Positions 56,901 through 64,000 of a stretch of DNA of 64,000 bases are shown one piece after another; position 1 is the stretch's first letter; every line of letters starts with the position of its first letter. The stretch comes from Gracilimonas sp964505215. Lineage in GTDB: Bacteria; Bacteroidota; Rhodothermia; Balneolales; Balneolaceae. The position numbers and the translations under genes are program-made. The notes beneath the pieces were generated by a model. The model saw only the letters and a program-made list of their open reading frames with translations, was not told where the DNA came from and made no database searches. The stretch lies in NCBI GenBank assembly GCA_964505215.1, contig CAZDGU010000003.1:1-64000 (forward strand), written 5' to 3'.

Positions 56901-57857
56901 AAACCAGTATCTGCCTGACTTTATACGATCCTCAGCTTTATAAAGCTGTTCGTCTTTCCAGATAAAATCAGTAAAGGTGCTAACTGTGCGCGAAGGGTTA
57001 ACAAGGTTTCCATTAACGGGATTTAATCGAAGGCCGGGCGAATCAGCTATAGTAAGAAATACATAGTTATGATCGCTGTAGGGGTGAATGGAGTGCGAAA
57101 AAGTTCCATTATCGCGCTTAGTTCGGTGCGGACTGTTTGCGTAGAAAATCACTTTGTCGTTGGCATCGAAAGAGCCGTTTTCTTCTCCTTCAACCCAAAT
57201 GGGGATCTGCGTGAGTTCCGGTCGTGGCACATTATTGGCTTCCGGAAGCTGATACCCGCCGGTTCCCCAAAGCTGAATATTTTTAGGGTTTATGGAGCCA
57301 ATATTCACCCCAAGCTCTTCTAAATAGGTTGCATCAAGAGCGTAAATAGCATTTTTGGAAACAGGAATTTTAAACCAAACGCCGGTTTCAAATAAAGCCG
57401 CTGATGCAATCCTTTTACTTCTTTTCAGTTCCGGCAGCACGCGGTCGCCCTGTTTATAAACCCGGATACGAATATGTTTTAGCACCTTAGTGCTTTCTTC
57501 TCCTGTCCGTGCAACATTAATTGTAAGCAAGCTCACTTTCTTTCCGCGATAAACTCCGGGAGTGGAGGTTTCTATTAATGGTTTAGAAAGATTTGAAAGG
57601 GACTTTACAAGAATCGTCTCGTAACTCAATGGAGAGTGAAGGGTAGAGACCGTTTGTTCCAAAATTTCATATCGGGGAGAGTTTCCTGAAACCGGTACAG
57701 TAAGCCCGTATGGAGACTGAATAGTCAGCTCTTCGTTTACGAACTCGTAATCTATAAAATCAGTTGTTTCTGCTACTACTTTCAGTTGCCGGGCATGGGC
57801 CGCTTGAGCAAACAATAAGCAAAGCAAACTACTAATAAAAAGCAGCTTGTTAAGCAT
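53940..57857 (-). CDS. porU: T9SS sortase PorU (gingipain-like, C25 family)
   Basis: PorU cleaves the C-terminal signal from T9SS cargo and attaches anionic lipopolysaccharide at the cell surface. The 1305-residue protein has a signal peptide (about 1-22). Its C25 caspase-like domain carries His792 in VMNYSGHGNETVL and Cys826 in LLVTATCQFGRYDD, the catalytic dyad. An Ig-like region and a C-terminal FlgD-like/sorting-type domain (NYPNPMNNATRFSFE) follow, as in Porphyromonas and Flavobacterium PorU. It leads a seven-gene operon with porV directly downstream. Confidence 0.93.
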   Translation of the reverse strand: MLNKLLFISSLLCLLFAQAAHARQLKVVAETTDFIDYEFVNEELTIQSPYGLTVPVSGNSPRYEILEQTVSTLHSPLSYETILVKSLSNLSKPLIETSTPGVYRGKKVSLLTINVARTGEESTKVLKHIRIRVYKQGDRVLPELKRSKRIASAALFETGVWFKIPVSKNAIYALDATYLEELGVNIGSINPKNIQLWGTGGYQLPEANNVPRPELTQIPIWVEGEENGSFDANDKVIFYANSPHRTKRDNGTFSHSIHPYSDHNYVFLTIADSPGLRLNPVNGNLVNPSRTVSTFTDFIWKDEQLYKAEDRIKSGRYWFGRRFESSMNGTSVPIFSDTLAGITTSEPIRIKGQFISRSTRSSTFKVSTGNQEIASLYMPALSCSNCSSCYNCSEGTSGQARTFTSTFTPGSGDIININATYLHNESNSTGFFDWLRLEVKRELKAKNNRLFFYSPENGSPSEIVQYRLTGFQSQPIVLDVTNSTQPKLLSVSASGNNYQLNYYSGEDLSIVAQSAFSKPAPGKRVEAQNLRNITAYPDYIIVTSEEFQEYANELAAYRANNDNLTPVVATQEQILNEFSGGVLDPSAIRDYTKFLYDRALQAGEEPPKYLLLFGDATFDYKGVIPNSFKNYVVTYQSSESLHRTRSYATDDFFGFLDDNEGAMGSGNTDITHLLDIGLGRISAQNRSEAAIAVRKIKAYENPANSGNWQNLLSFAADDDLPNARRNKDLHVLNADVSADRMNTDEPGLRVKKIYEFAYPEEITGAGRRIPGATNDFINTLNNGTLVMNYSGHGNETVLSDEGLFTIDDIPSLTNKDKLSLLVTATCQFGRYDDIDAQSGAEQLFFAENGGVIGAFTTTRVVYTSAGIQASNNFGLNVALSQRMVERNTDGTPLRFGDIYRRTKNTAINGTPVISSRNSKKFILIGDPATKFRIPEYEAELTSINGSTQTQQDTTLTIKALDQVTLTGQIKDLAGTPLTSYQGEAVITVLDAKRNVPLPADRAWVSEGNCNLDDCSYEVETDVLFKGKAAISNGEFSSTFIIPKDISSSDSNGRIVLFTNHEGQTAGGSFTNVRFNGVNEHAINDGKGPELDVFLNDEQFVNGSLVNSSPTLIINLKDPSGINTTGTGVGHEIIATIDTEPQQTFVLNDFYEGSLNDFTQGRIEYPLDQLPEGSYTLKVRAWDVHNNPTEQEVFFEVASSEELTMRNVFNYPNPMNNATRFSFEHNQPGNPLDVSIRIYTLSGKPVQHIEQTLITTSSYASISWDGRDRDYDRLGNGTYIYVLRVTTDTPKGRQTKEQIEKLVIIR

Positions 57858-57871
57858 AAATCATCAAGGGT

Positions 57872-57891
57872 TTACAATGTACGTTTTGTAA
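57872..57891. promoter_or_regulatory. Inverted repeat upstream of porU
   Basis: TTACAA-n8-TTGTAA is a palindrome 15-34 bases before the porU start, and A+T-rich TATCTTTA and TATAG boxes lie further upstream on the - strand. It could be an operator for a dimeric regulator. Evidence is symmetry and position only. Confidence 0.3.
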
Positions 57892-58101
57892 CGCTTATAG
57901 TTTGGTAGCAGTTTTTTCTATAAAGATATAGTACTTCTTGGTTTTGGTTGGACCTGATAAGATAGGTATGCGCTTGTGCGTCTGTATGATGTTTAGTTAA
58001 CGATTGATAAAATAGTATCTGTTATTCGATAAACAATAGTCGTTTTGTTTCAGGTCGGCTGTATAATATGTTAGTGAAACAATAATGTCAACTTAAAAAA
58101 T

Positions 58102-58131
58102 AAAGCCCGTTTTAACCATAAAACGGGCTTT
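58102..58131 (-). terminator. Intrinsic terminator after the thiolase gene
   Basis: AAAGCCCGTTTT and AAAACGGGCTTT form a perfect 12-bp stem with a six-base loop, followed on the - strand by ATTTTTT. It lies six bases after the thiolase stop; the remaining gap to porU holds its promoter region. Confidence 0.88.
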
Positions 58132-58136
58132 GAATG

Positions 58137-59315
58137 TTACATCATTTCAAGTACGAGCGCAGAAGCTCCGCCACCGCCATTACAAATTCCGGCACAGCCG
58201 TATTTACCGTTGGTACGCTTCAATGCATGAATAAGCGTCACAATGATTCGCGCACCCGAGCAGCCTAAAGGATGCCCAATACTTACCGCACCGCCGTGGA
58301 TGTTTACCTTTTCCGGATCCAACTCTAATATTTGATTGTTAGCGAGAGCCACCACTGAAAATGCTTCGTTAATTTCGAACAGATCAACTTTATCAATGGA
58401 TAGCCCGGCACGCTCTAATGCAATTGGAATGGCATCGGAAGGTGCGGTTGTAAACCATTCCGGAGCTTTAGCCGCGCTGGCATGGCTCACGATTTTAGCA
58501 AGGGGTTTCAGTCCTAATTCTTTGGCTTTGTCGGCACTCATTACCAAGACTGCGGCTGCACCGTCATTCAGGGTAGATGCGTTGGCAGCGGTAACGGTTC
58601 CTTCCTTGCTAAACGCAGGGCGAAGCTGAGGAATCTTCTCAAACCGTACTCGCCCCGGTTCCTCATCAGTATCTACAACCGTAACATTGCCTTTTCGGTC
58701 TTTTACTTCAATATCGATAATTTCGTCTTTGAAGTATCCTTTCTCGATAGCTTCAATGGCGCGCTTGTAGGAGTTAATAGCATACTCATCCTGCTGCTCG
58801 CGACTGATATTGCATTCGCTGGCGCAAAGATCTCCCGCATTTCCCATCAGGTAATCGTTATAAACATCCCACAGGCCATCTTTTACAATTCCGTCTTCGG
58901 CTTGTGTATGTCCGTATTTTGCTCCAAATCGTTGTTTGGGTAAGTAGTAGGGCACGTTACTCATGCTTTCCATACCACCGGCAACAATAATATCGGCTTC
59001 ACCTAAACGTATCTGGTCGGCCGCAATCATGATGGACTTCATCCCGGAAGCACATACTTTATTTACGGTAGTTGCAGGAGTTCGTTCATGCAATCCCGCT
59101 TTCATGCCGGCTTGGCGGGCGGGCGCTTGTCCAAGCCCGGCCGACAGTACATTCCCCATTACTACTTCTTGAACATCTTCGGCTTTAATTCCACCGGCTT
59201 TAACGGCTTCCTTAATGGCAGAAGCTCCTAATTCAGCAGCTGAAAAAGAAGATAAACTCCCCCCAAATGCTCCTAATGGCGTTCTTTTAGCAGATACAAT
59301 TACAACATCTCGCAT
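58137..59315 (-). CDS. Acetyl-CoA acetyltransferase (thiolase)
   Basis: A 392-residue thiolase that condenses two acetyl-CoA to acetoacetyl-CoA, or the reverse in beta-oxidation. The nucleophile Cys88 is in NKVCASGMKS, the GGMESMSNVPYYL and NEAFSVVALANNQILELDPEKVNIHGGAVSIGHPLGCSGARI motifs supply the catalytic His, and CAGICNGGGGAS holds the second Cys. It fits the degradative/biosynthetic thiolase group, and direction of use cannot be told from sequence. It is followed by a strong terminator and appears monocistronic. Confidence 0.95.
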   Translation of the reverse strand: MRDVVIVSAKRTPLGAFGGSLSSFSAAELGASAIKEAVKAGGIKAEDVQEVVMGNVLSAGLGQAPARQAGMKAGLHERTPATTVNKVCASGMKSIMIAADQIRLGEADIIVAGGMESMSNVPYYLPKQRFGAKYGHTQAEDGIVKDGLWDVYNDYLMGNAGDLCASECNISREQQDEYAINSYKRAIEAIEKGYFKDEIIDIEVKDRKGNVTVVDTDEEPGRVRFEKIPQLRPAFSKEGTVTAANASTLNDGAAAVLVMSADKAKELGLKPLAKIVSHASAAKAPEWFTTAPSDAIPIALERAGLSIDKVDLFEINEAFSVVALANNQILELDPEKVNIHGGAVSIGHPLGCSGARIIVTLIHALKRTNGKYGCAGICNGGGGASALVLEMM

Positions 59316-59488
59316 GATTACATGATTTTTTAGATGAATATTTTAAGTCTTTATCTTATCAAATAAAGATACAAAAACGTCATCATAACATCTGCTATTA
59401 AGTTTGGATATTTACTTGATTACTAAGACTGAACTACCCCTCAGTTCCTCAATAAATTTAACAGACGATGGATGTGTAAAAAGAAAAA

Positions 59489-59546
59489 AAGCGCATTATT
59501 AAGGTGAAATCATATTTCAGATTAGTCCTTAGCAACGCGCTTTAAA
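59489..59546 (-). terminator. Long-stem terminator after the Cys/Met enzyme gene
   Basis: On the - strand AAAGCGC...AAGG pairs with CCTT...GCGCTTT across an A+T-rich interior, followed by a T-tract. It lies 28 bases after the 59574 stop. Confidence 0.6.
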
Positions 59547-59573
59547 ATGTGGCGGAGTGATTGTATTCAGCCC

Positions 59574-60710
59574 TTAAAAAGCCTGATCTAAATCACTCAT
59601 TAAATCATCTGCATCTTCAATACCAACCGATATTCGGATGAGCGAATCTCTTAAGCCGGCTTTTTCACGTACTTCTTTGGGAATGGAGCCGTGCGTCATA
59701 GAAGCGGGATGGCTGATTAAAGACTCTACGCCACCTAAACTTTCAGCTAATGTAAAAATTTTGGTGTTACTCATAAATTGATGAGCTGCTTCAATTGAAT
59801 CATCTTTAAGAGTGAAAGAAAGCATTGCGCCAAAATCATCCATTTGCTGGGCGGCTAAATCATGCTGCGGATGCGAAGCTAATCCCGGATACAAAACGGA
59901 AGCTACTTTATCGTGGTTCTCAAGGAAAAGGGCAATTTTTTTGGCATTGTCAACCGAGCGCTGTACGCGCACACTTAGCGTTTTGATGCCTCGCAGGGTC
60001 AGATAACAGTCCATTGGTCCGGGAACAGCACCTCCGGTTTTGGTTTGAAAGCGGAGATTTTCCATAATTTCTTTATTAGAACTGGCTACCGCACCGTGAA
60101 TCACATCCGAATGCCCGGCTAAATATTTAGTGGCAGAATGTAAGGATGCATCGGCTCCAAATTCTAAAGGACGCTGCAGGTAGGGAGAAGCAAAGGTATT
60201 ATCCACAACGGTGAGGATATTTTTAGGTTTTGCAATTTCTACCAGTGCTTTAATATCAACAATTCGAAGTAATGGGTTTGTGGGTGTTTCAATCCACATA
60301 AGTTTGGTTTGCTCCGTCACGGCTTCTTCTACGGCCTTCAAATCGGTCATATCCACAAAGCTGAACGTGATGCCATACGGCTCAAAAACCTTAGTGAACA
60401 GGCGGTACGAACCACCATAAAGGTCGTTAGTGGTGATTACATGGTCGCCGGGGCGCAGCATTTTCATCAAAGCATCCATGGCAGCAACACCGCTTGAGAA
60501 ACAAGCAGCTTCATCAGCGCCTTCAAGTCCGGCTATCATTTTTTCGAGAGCCGTGCGGGTTGGATTTCCAACACGAGCGTAATCGAAGCCTTTGTGTTTA
60601 TTTGGGGCTTCTTGGGCATAGGTTGAGGTTTGAAAAATAGGAGGCATTACCGCACCGGAAGTTTCTTCGGGCTTCTGGCCGGCGTGTATTGTTTTTGTAT
60701 TAAATTTCAT
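59574..60710 (-). CDS. Cystathionine gamma-synthase/beta-lyase-family PLP enzyme
   Basis: A 378-residue trans-sulfuration enzyme of the Cys/Met metabolism family. The PLP lysine is Lys195 in SATKYLAGHSDVIHG, and Tyr/Arg of the DYARVGNPTRTALE block, SSGVAAMDA and the C-terminal SLGGVESLISHPASMTH are as in this family. The choice between gamma-synthase, gamma-lyase and beta-lyase cannot be made by eye. It starts 7 bases after the TPR gene stop on the same strand, so it follows in the same transcript. Confidence 0.88.
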   Translation of the reverse strand: MKFNTKTIHAGQKPEETSGAVMPPIFQTSTYAQEAPNKHKGFDYARVGNPTRTALEKMIAGLEGADEAACFSSGVAAMDALMKMLRPGDHVITTNDLYGGSYRLFTKVFEPYGITFSFVDMTDLKAVEEAVTEQTKLMWIETPTNPLLRIVDIKALVEIAKPKNILTVVDNTFASPYLQRPLEFGADASLHSATKYLAGHSDVIHGAVASSNKEIMENLRFQTKTGGAVPGPMDCYLTLRGIKTLSVRVQRSVDNAKKIALFLENHDKVASVLYPGLASHPQHDLAAQQMDDFGAMLSFTLKDDSIEAAHQFMSNTKIFTLAESLGGVESLISHPASMTHGSIPKEVREKAGLRDSLIRISVGIEDADDLMSDLDQAF

Positions 60711-60717
60711 ACTACTG

Positions 60718-61902
60718 TTAATTAATGGCTATATGGCCTTTTTTAAGTGTTCGTAGCGTTTTTAATTTAGTATTATACTCTTCGTTGTTTGGACTGATTT
60801 CCGTCAGCTTTTCGTAATAGGTAATAGCAAAGTTAATAAGCTGATAAGCTTTTTCTTCCAAAGCCGGAGCATCTTCAGTAAAAGCTACCGGAAGCAGTTC
60901 TAAATACTTTGCCGAAAGGTTATTATAAAATACAGCAAGGCTTTCTAAATAATCGGTATTTGTGGTATCTCTTCTAAAAGCCTCAATAAGCTGAGTTTCG
61001 GCCTCTTCTCCCATACCTTCCGCTTCAACCAGAATTTGTTCAACAATCAGGGTATCGTTATTTATATAAGACGACTTAAGGTCGTCCATAATACCTGAAG
61101 TGATTTCATAAAGCTGTGTGCCATATACGTTGCGGAAGTTGGCATTATCAGGATTTTGTTCAACCAAATCACCTAATAAATCTACTGCCTTTTCACTGTT
61201 TTTATTAGCGATATACGCATTTATCAGCCCAAAATATAAGTTGGAATCATCGGTGATGTTTTTGCCGGCTTGCTCATAATAATGAACTGCTTTTTGGGCA
61301 TCTCCTCTCTCAAGATATAAGTACCCTAAATTTTCATATATATCTGCCGGAGTATCGGTTACGTATTTCAGAGCCTGTTCCAGAGCATATATGGCCTCAT
61401 CCAGATTGCCAAGATTAAACTGGGCAACCGAAAGGTTTTTGTAGCTGCAGATAGCATTTTCACGTAATATCAGCGCATTTTGAAAGTGAATAGCTGCTCT
61501 TTGGTACCTGTGCGAAATCTCTTCGTTATCGGCAATACGAATACCTGCATTGTGCTCATCTTTCCAGTACTGTTGGCGTAAGCTGTCTATTACCGCTTGC
61601 TGGGGCACATCGGCTCCAACTTCTAAAGCTTTTTCAAAATCACGATTCGTGTTTGAGTATAGCTCTGCTCTAACTTCCGGGTCAGCCTGATTTGCCATAA
61701 TGGCATTCAGCTCTCCTCTTTGTATAAGTAAAGAGGGCTGGTTTGGATTCTCCTGAAGCTGTTTGTCAATTTCCTGAATGGCTTGCTGATACTTATCATT
61801 AGCAATCAGGTCATCAATATTTACTTTGGAGGAACTGCAGGAAAAAAAGAACCCGGCCACAAGAAGTAAACCTGCAAGCCGGGTAAAGTGTGAAATGTTC
61901 AT
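60718..61902 (-). CDS. TPR-repeat lipoprotein
   Basis: A 394-residue exported protein with a lipobox (VAGFFFSCSSS) giving an acylated Cys at about position 22. Tetratricopeptide repeats fill the mature part (IYENLGYLYLERGDAQKAVHYYEQAGK, then NLYFGLINAYIANKNSEKAVDLL). It probably acts as a protein-protein scaffold on the periplasmic or surface membrane face; the partner is unknown. It follows another TPR lipoprotein gene by 22 bases, with which it shares an operon. Confidence 0.8.
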   Translation of the reverse strand: MNISHFTRLAGLLLVAGFFFSCSSSKVNIDDLIANDKYQQAIQEIDKQLQENPNQPSLLIQRGELNAIMANQADPEVRAELYSNTNRDFEKALEVGADVPQQAVIDSLRQQYWKDEHNAGIRIADNEEISHRYQRAAIHFQNALILRENAICSYKNLSVAQFNLGNLDEAIYALEQALKYVTDTPADIYENLGYLYLERGDAQKAVHYYEQAGKNITDDSNLYFGLINAYIANKNSEKAVDLLGDLVEQNPDNANFRNVYGTQLYEITSGIMDDLKSSYINNDTLIVEQILVEAEGMGEEAETQLIEAFRRDTTNTDYLESLAVFYNNLSAKYLELLPVAFTEDAPALEEKAYQLINFAITYYEKLTEISPNNEEYNTKLKTLRTLKKGHIAIN

Positions 61903-61924
61903 ATATTTATATGATAATAAAAAA

Positions 61925-63238
61925 TTATATACCGGCTTTTTCTTGAGCTTCTTTAGCTTTTTCCGGCATATCTAATTGTACATAAATTTGATACAGCGAC
62001 TTCCAGTAGCTTTGGTTGTCAGGGTCTAATTCAGCAGCTTTTTCGTAATATTCTTTTGCTTCTACAATTAAGCCTTTCGCTTGGTCGCTTAATTTATTTG
62101 CAAGCTCATTATCGCTGGTAAAGTTTCGTTTCTCGTAAAGAGCAAAAGCTTTATTCTGGAACGATATACCTAAGAAATTGTAGGCTTTAGGATCATCAGG
62201 CCAAAGCTGGGTAACCTGCATCAGTTCTTTATCACCTCGTTCGCTCAGTTCATTCATTTCTGCGGAAAGCTTCTCAATTTTAGCGAGCAGCTCATCAATT
62301 TGAGCCTGTTTTTCTTTCTTGTCACCTTTGTTGCTTTTTATTTCACGCTCAAGCTCATAAATCTTGTCGTAATTGGCTGTAATTTGCTCAGATATTTCAG
62401 TTGTAGCTTGTAAAAGCTGGGTGCCAAGAGCTAAGCGATATTGTGCGTTTTGAGGATCTCTGTTAATGAGATTTTCAATAGTGCTGATAGACTTGTCGCG
62501 CTGCCCGGCCTGCATATATACGTCAGCTAATACCTGAACTAACTGTACACTGTCCGGATAAATTTCCACGCCTTCTTCAAGAACTGTAATGGCTTCTTCG
62601 GGCTGACTTAACTCTCGGTGGTAAGTACCAACACGGAGATAGTCGATAGACGGCGGAGGGTTTTTCATTTCCATGGCTGTGTTAAGTGCTTCTATAGCTC
62701 CTTCATAATTGCCGTCAATACTTTGTACTTGTGCTAAAATATCCCAGGAAAGCGTACTGTCGGGATTAATAATTACGGCATTTTCGAGGTGTGCTACTGC
62801 CACTTTTAAAGGATCTGAAACCGTAGCTTTTACACTGTCATTGTTTACATACTCGATGGCTTGGTTATGCTCATAACCCCAAGTGTTTAAAATAATATCA
62901 TTTATTTCACCTGCTTCGGATGGAGCTTTCTCTTGCGCTGCAAACTTTTCACGAGCAGTAAGTGCTGCTTCCCGAAAGTTATGATAGGTCTCTTTTCGCT
63001 CAGAAGCCTGAGGGATGGCTCTTGCCATTTCTGCATAGGTCAACGTTTTGTAATAATAGGGCAGGCCTTTTTCAGGATTTTGCTCGATGGAGCGATCCAG
63101 GTATGCCAGAGCGGTATCATAATTCTGGGTGAAAATATTTTTTTGTGCCTCTTGGATAAGTGGATCCCCAGTTTCGCAACTGGCCAGAATGCCCACAAAG
63201 AAGAAGGCTGCGAGTAATTGTGTAAGTAACTTTTTCAT
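61925..63238 (-). CDS. TPR-repeat lipoprotein
   Basis: A 437-residue protein with signal peptide and lipobox (FFVGILASCETG, Cys at about 21). TPR-like helices run through most of the mature part, interrupted by a highly charged predicted coiled coil (about 295-345, YDKIYELEREIKSNKGDKKEKQ...). It ends LDPDNQSYWKSLYQIYVQLDMPEKAKEAQE. It leads a three-gene operon with a second TPR lipoprotein and a Cys/Met PLP enzyme. The pairing suggests the two lipoproteins work together, which is inference. Confidence 0.8.
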   Translation of the reverse strand: MKKLLTQLLAAFFFVGILASCETGDPLIQEAQKNIFTQNYDTALAYLDRSIEQNPEKGLPYYYKTLTYAEMARAIPQASERKETYHNFREAALTAREKFAAQEKAPSEAGEINDIILNTWGYEHNQAIEYVNNDSVKATVSDPLKVAVAHLENAVIINPDSTLSWDILAQVQSIDGNYEGAIEALNTAMEMKNPPPSIDYLRVGTYHRELSQPEEAITVLEEGVEIYPDSVQLVQVLADVYMQAGQRDKSISTIENLINRDPQNAQYRLALGTQLLQATTEISEQITANYDKIYELEREIKSNKGDKKEKQAQIDELLAKIEKLSAEMNELSERGDKELMQVTQLWPDDPKAYNFLGISFQNKAFALYEKRNFTSDNELANKLSDQAKGLIVEAKEYYEKAAELDPDNQSYWKSLYQIYVQLDMPEKAKEAQEKAGI

Positions 63239-63376
63239 TTTTTATCTAAAATTGAATTTGGTTGAAGTCAGGTCAAATTTATATGTTACCGAAAATAATC
63301 ATATGTGCTGCTTTCTGCAATTTATTAGCAATAAGCTTTTAATTTGTAAGCATATTAATAAAAAACACGTATTCAA

Positions 63377-63754
63377 ATGAAAAAAATACACTCAACTGAC
63401 AAAGCACCGGCCGCAATAGGCCCTTATAGCCAAGCAACCTCACATAATGGAATTTTATATTGCTCAGGCCAAATTCCTTTAGAGCCCGGAACCATGGAAT
63501 TAGTGGGAGAAACGGCGGCTGAACAAGCAGCTCAGGTCATGAAAAACTTGGAAGCCGTGCTTGAAGAGGCCGGTATTGGTTTCGAAAATGTGCTAAAATG
63601 CACCATCTTTTTAGCAGACATGGACGACTTTGCCGCTGTAAATGAAATTTATGGAGCCCGATTCAAAAATAATCCTCCGGCTCGCGAAACCGTAGCTGTT
63701 AAAACCCTTCCTAAAAATGTATTAGTAGAAGTAGGCTGTATTGCTCATCTATAA
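63377..63754 (+). CDS. ridA: RidA-family reactive imine deaminase
   Basis: A 125-residue RidA/YjgF protein, which hydrolyses reactive enamine/imine intermediates released by PLP enzymes such as threonine dehydratase and keeps them from damaging other enzymes. The family core PAAIGPYSQATSHNGILYCSGQIPLEPG is present, as are the Arg in PPARETVAVKTLPKN (carboxylate binding) and the C-terminal VEVGCIAHL with Glu. It is a trimeric cytosolic enzyme. It is divergent from the TPR operon and has its own promoter region of about 138 bases. Confidence 0.95.
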   Translation: MKKIHSTDKAPAAIGPYSQATSHNGILYCSGQIPLEPGTMELVGETAAEQAAQVMKNLEAVLEEAGIGFENVLKCTIFLADMDDFAAVNEIYGARFKNNPPARETVAVKTLPKNVLVEVGCIAHL

Positions 63755-63769
63755 GATTTTTGCCGGAAT

Positions 63770-64000
63770 TTAATCTTCAAAAGTTTTGAAGGTTTTATTT
63801 CCGGCTTTATCTTCAATATATACACGGGCCGTATTCTGCTTGCGTGGCACAAAACCCGGCAGATAAAAAGTTAGCTTATCAAACTCATAATCATACAACG
63901 GAATTCCCCGCTGCCCGTTTACGCTGAATGTAGCAGAAGTTGGGATTAGTCCGCTTTCATCATCCCGAACTTTTACAGAAGCCACCCATTTCCCATAATC
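63770..64000 (-). CDS. Partial gene, C-terminus of an unidentified protein
   Basis: The last 77 codons of a - strand gene that begins beyond the window edge. The visible part (DYGKWVASVKVRDDESGLIP, then PLYDYEFDKLTFYLPGFVPRK, ending AGNKTFKTFED) looks like beta-strands of an Ig-like or beta-sandwich domain at the end of an exported protein. An in-frame GTG at 63985 is not the start, because the frame continues upstream without a stop. The family is not recognised. Confidence 0.7.
   Translation of the reverse strand, partial: DYGKWVASVKVRDDESGLIPTSATFSVNGQRGIPLYDYEFDKLTFYLPGFVPRKQNTARVYIEDKAGNKTFKTFED

Overview
The window reads as a chromosomal segment of a Bacteroidota-like bacterium, most probably of the Balneolaeota/Rhodothermaeota side. 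The reasons are a type IX secretion system (T9SS) sortase and shuttle pair (PorU, PorV) with a T9SS-sorted substrate, few strong Shine-Dalgarno sites, many one-TM or outer-membrane proteins, and promoter-like TTTG/TAnnTT boxes. The taxonomic call is inference from gene content. No rRNA, tRNA or complete insertion sequence was found.

Layout. 1-3992: a possible outer-membrane fragment, a PfkB/adenosine-kinase-like kinase, a SemiSWEET-like transporter, RdgB and a sodium/solute symporter. 3987-13019: a complete type II-C CRISPR-Cas locus with a 69-repeat/68-spacer array on the + strand, cas9-cas1-cas2 on the - strand, and a tracrRNA on the + strand just upstream of and divergent from cas9. 13100-14300: a ParDE toxin-antitoxin pair flanked by REP-like palindromic remnants. 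14387-26701: metabolic and housekeeping genes (flavin reductase, class IV aminotransferase plus sulfotransferase-like protein, purA, STAS protein, secDF, uvrA, a response-regulator adenylate cyclase). 26823-33677: class II DAHP synthase, then a stress block of hsp20, a DegP/HtrA protease and clpB. 33802-43462: serine hydrolase, M29 aminopeptidase, ABC ATPase, acidic hypothetical protein, acyl-CoA carboxylase beta subunit, purine nucleoside phosphorylase, MBL hydrolase, PhoH. 43612-57857: a seven-gene - strand operon, porU-porV-(inactive M6-like T9SS substrate)-(gluzincin/beta-propeller/beta-barrel protein)-DUF5683-like-PASTA-rpe. 58137-64000: thiolase, Cys/Met PLP enzyme, two TPR lipoproteins, RidA and a partial gene.

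How parts work together. Cas1/Cas2 would acquire spacers, and the array plus tracrRNA would guide an apparently intact Cas9. The antirepeat sits inside the presumed cas9 5' leader on the opposite strand, and each repeat carries a promoter-like pair of boxes, so crRNA, tracrRNA and cas9 transcription look physically coupled. PorU and PorV would process and shuttle the C-terminally tagged product encoded directly downstream. hsp20, htrA and clpB form a protein-quality block, and hsp20 has a textbook sigma-54 (-24/-12) promoter.

The most noteworthy non-genic signals are the repeat-internal promoter, the tracrRNA/cas9-leader antisense overlap, a pair of tandem terminator hairpins whose stems have co-varied around a conserved loop (30611-30817), and the sigma-54 promoter with upstream TGCCA boxes. 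Several starts were moved from the longest possible frame (cas1, aminotransferase, PorV), one gene (phoH) lacks a normal start codon for its conserved N-terminus, and one likely small GTG-start gene (34852-35007) was found by eye.
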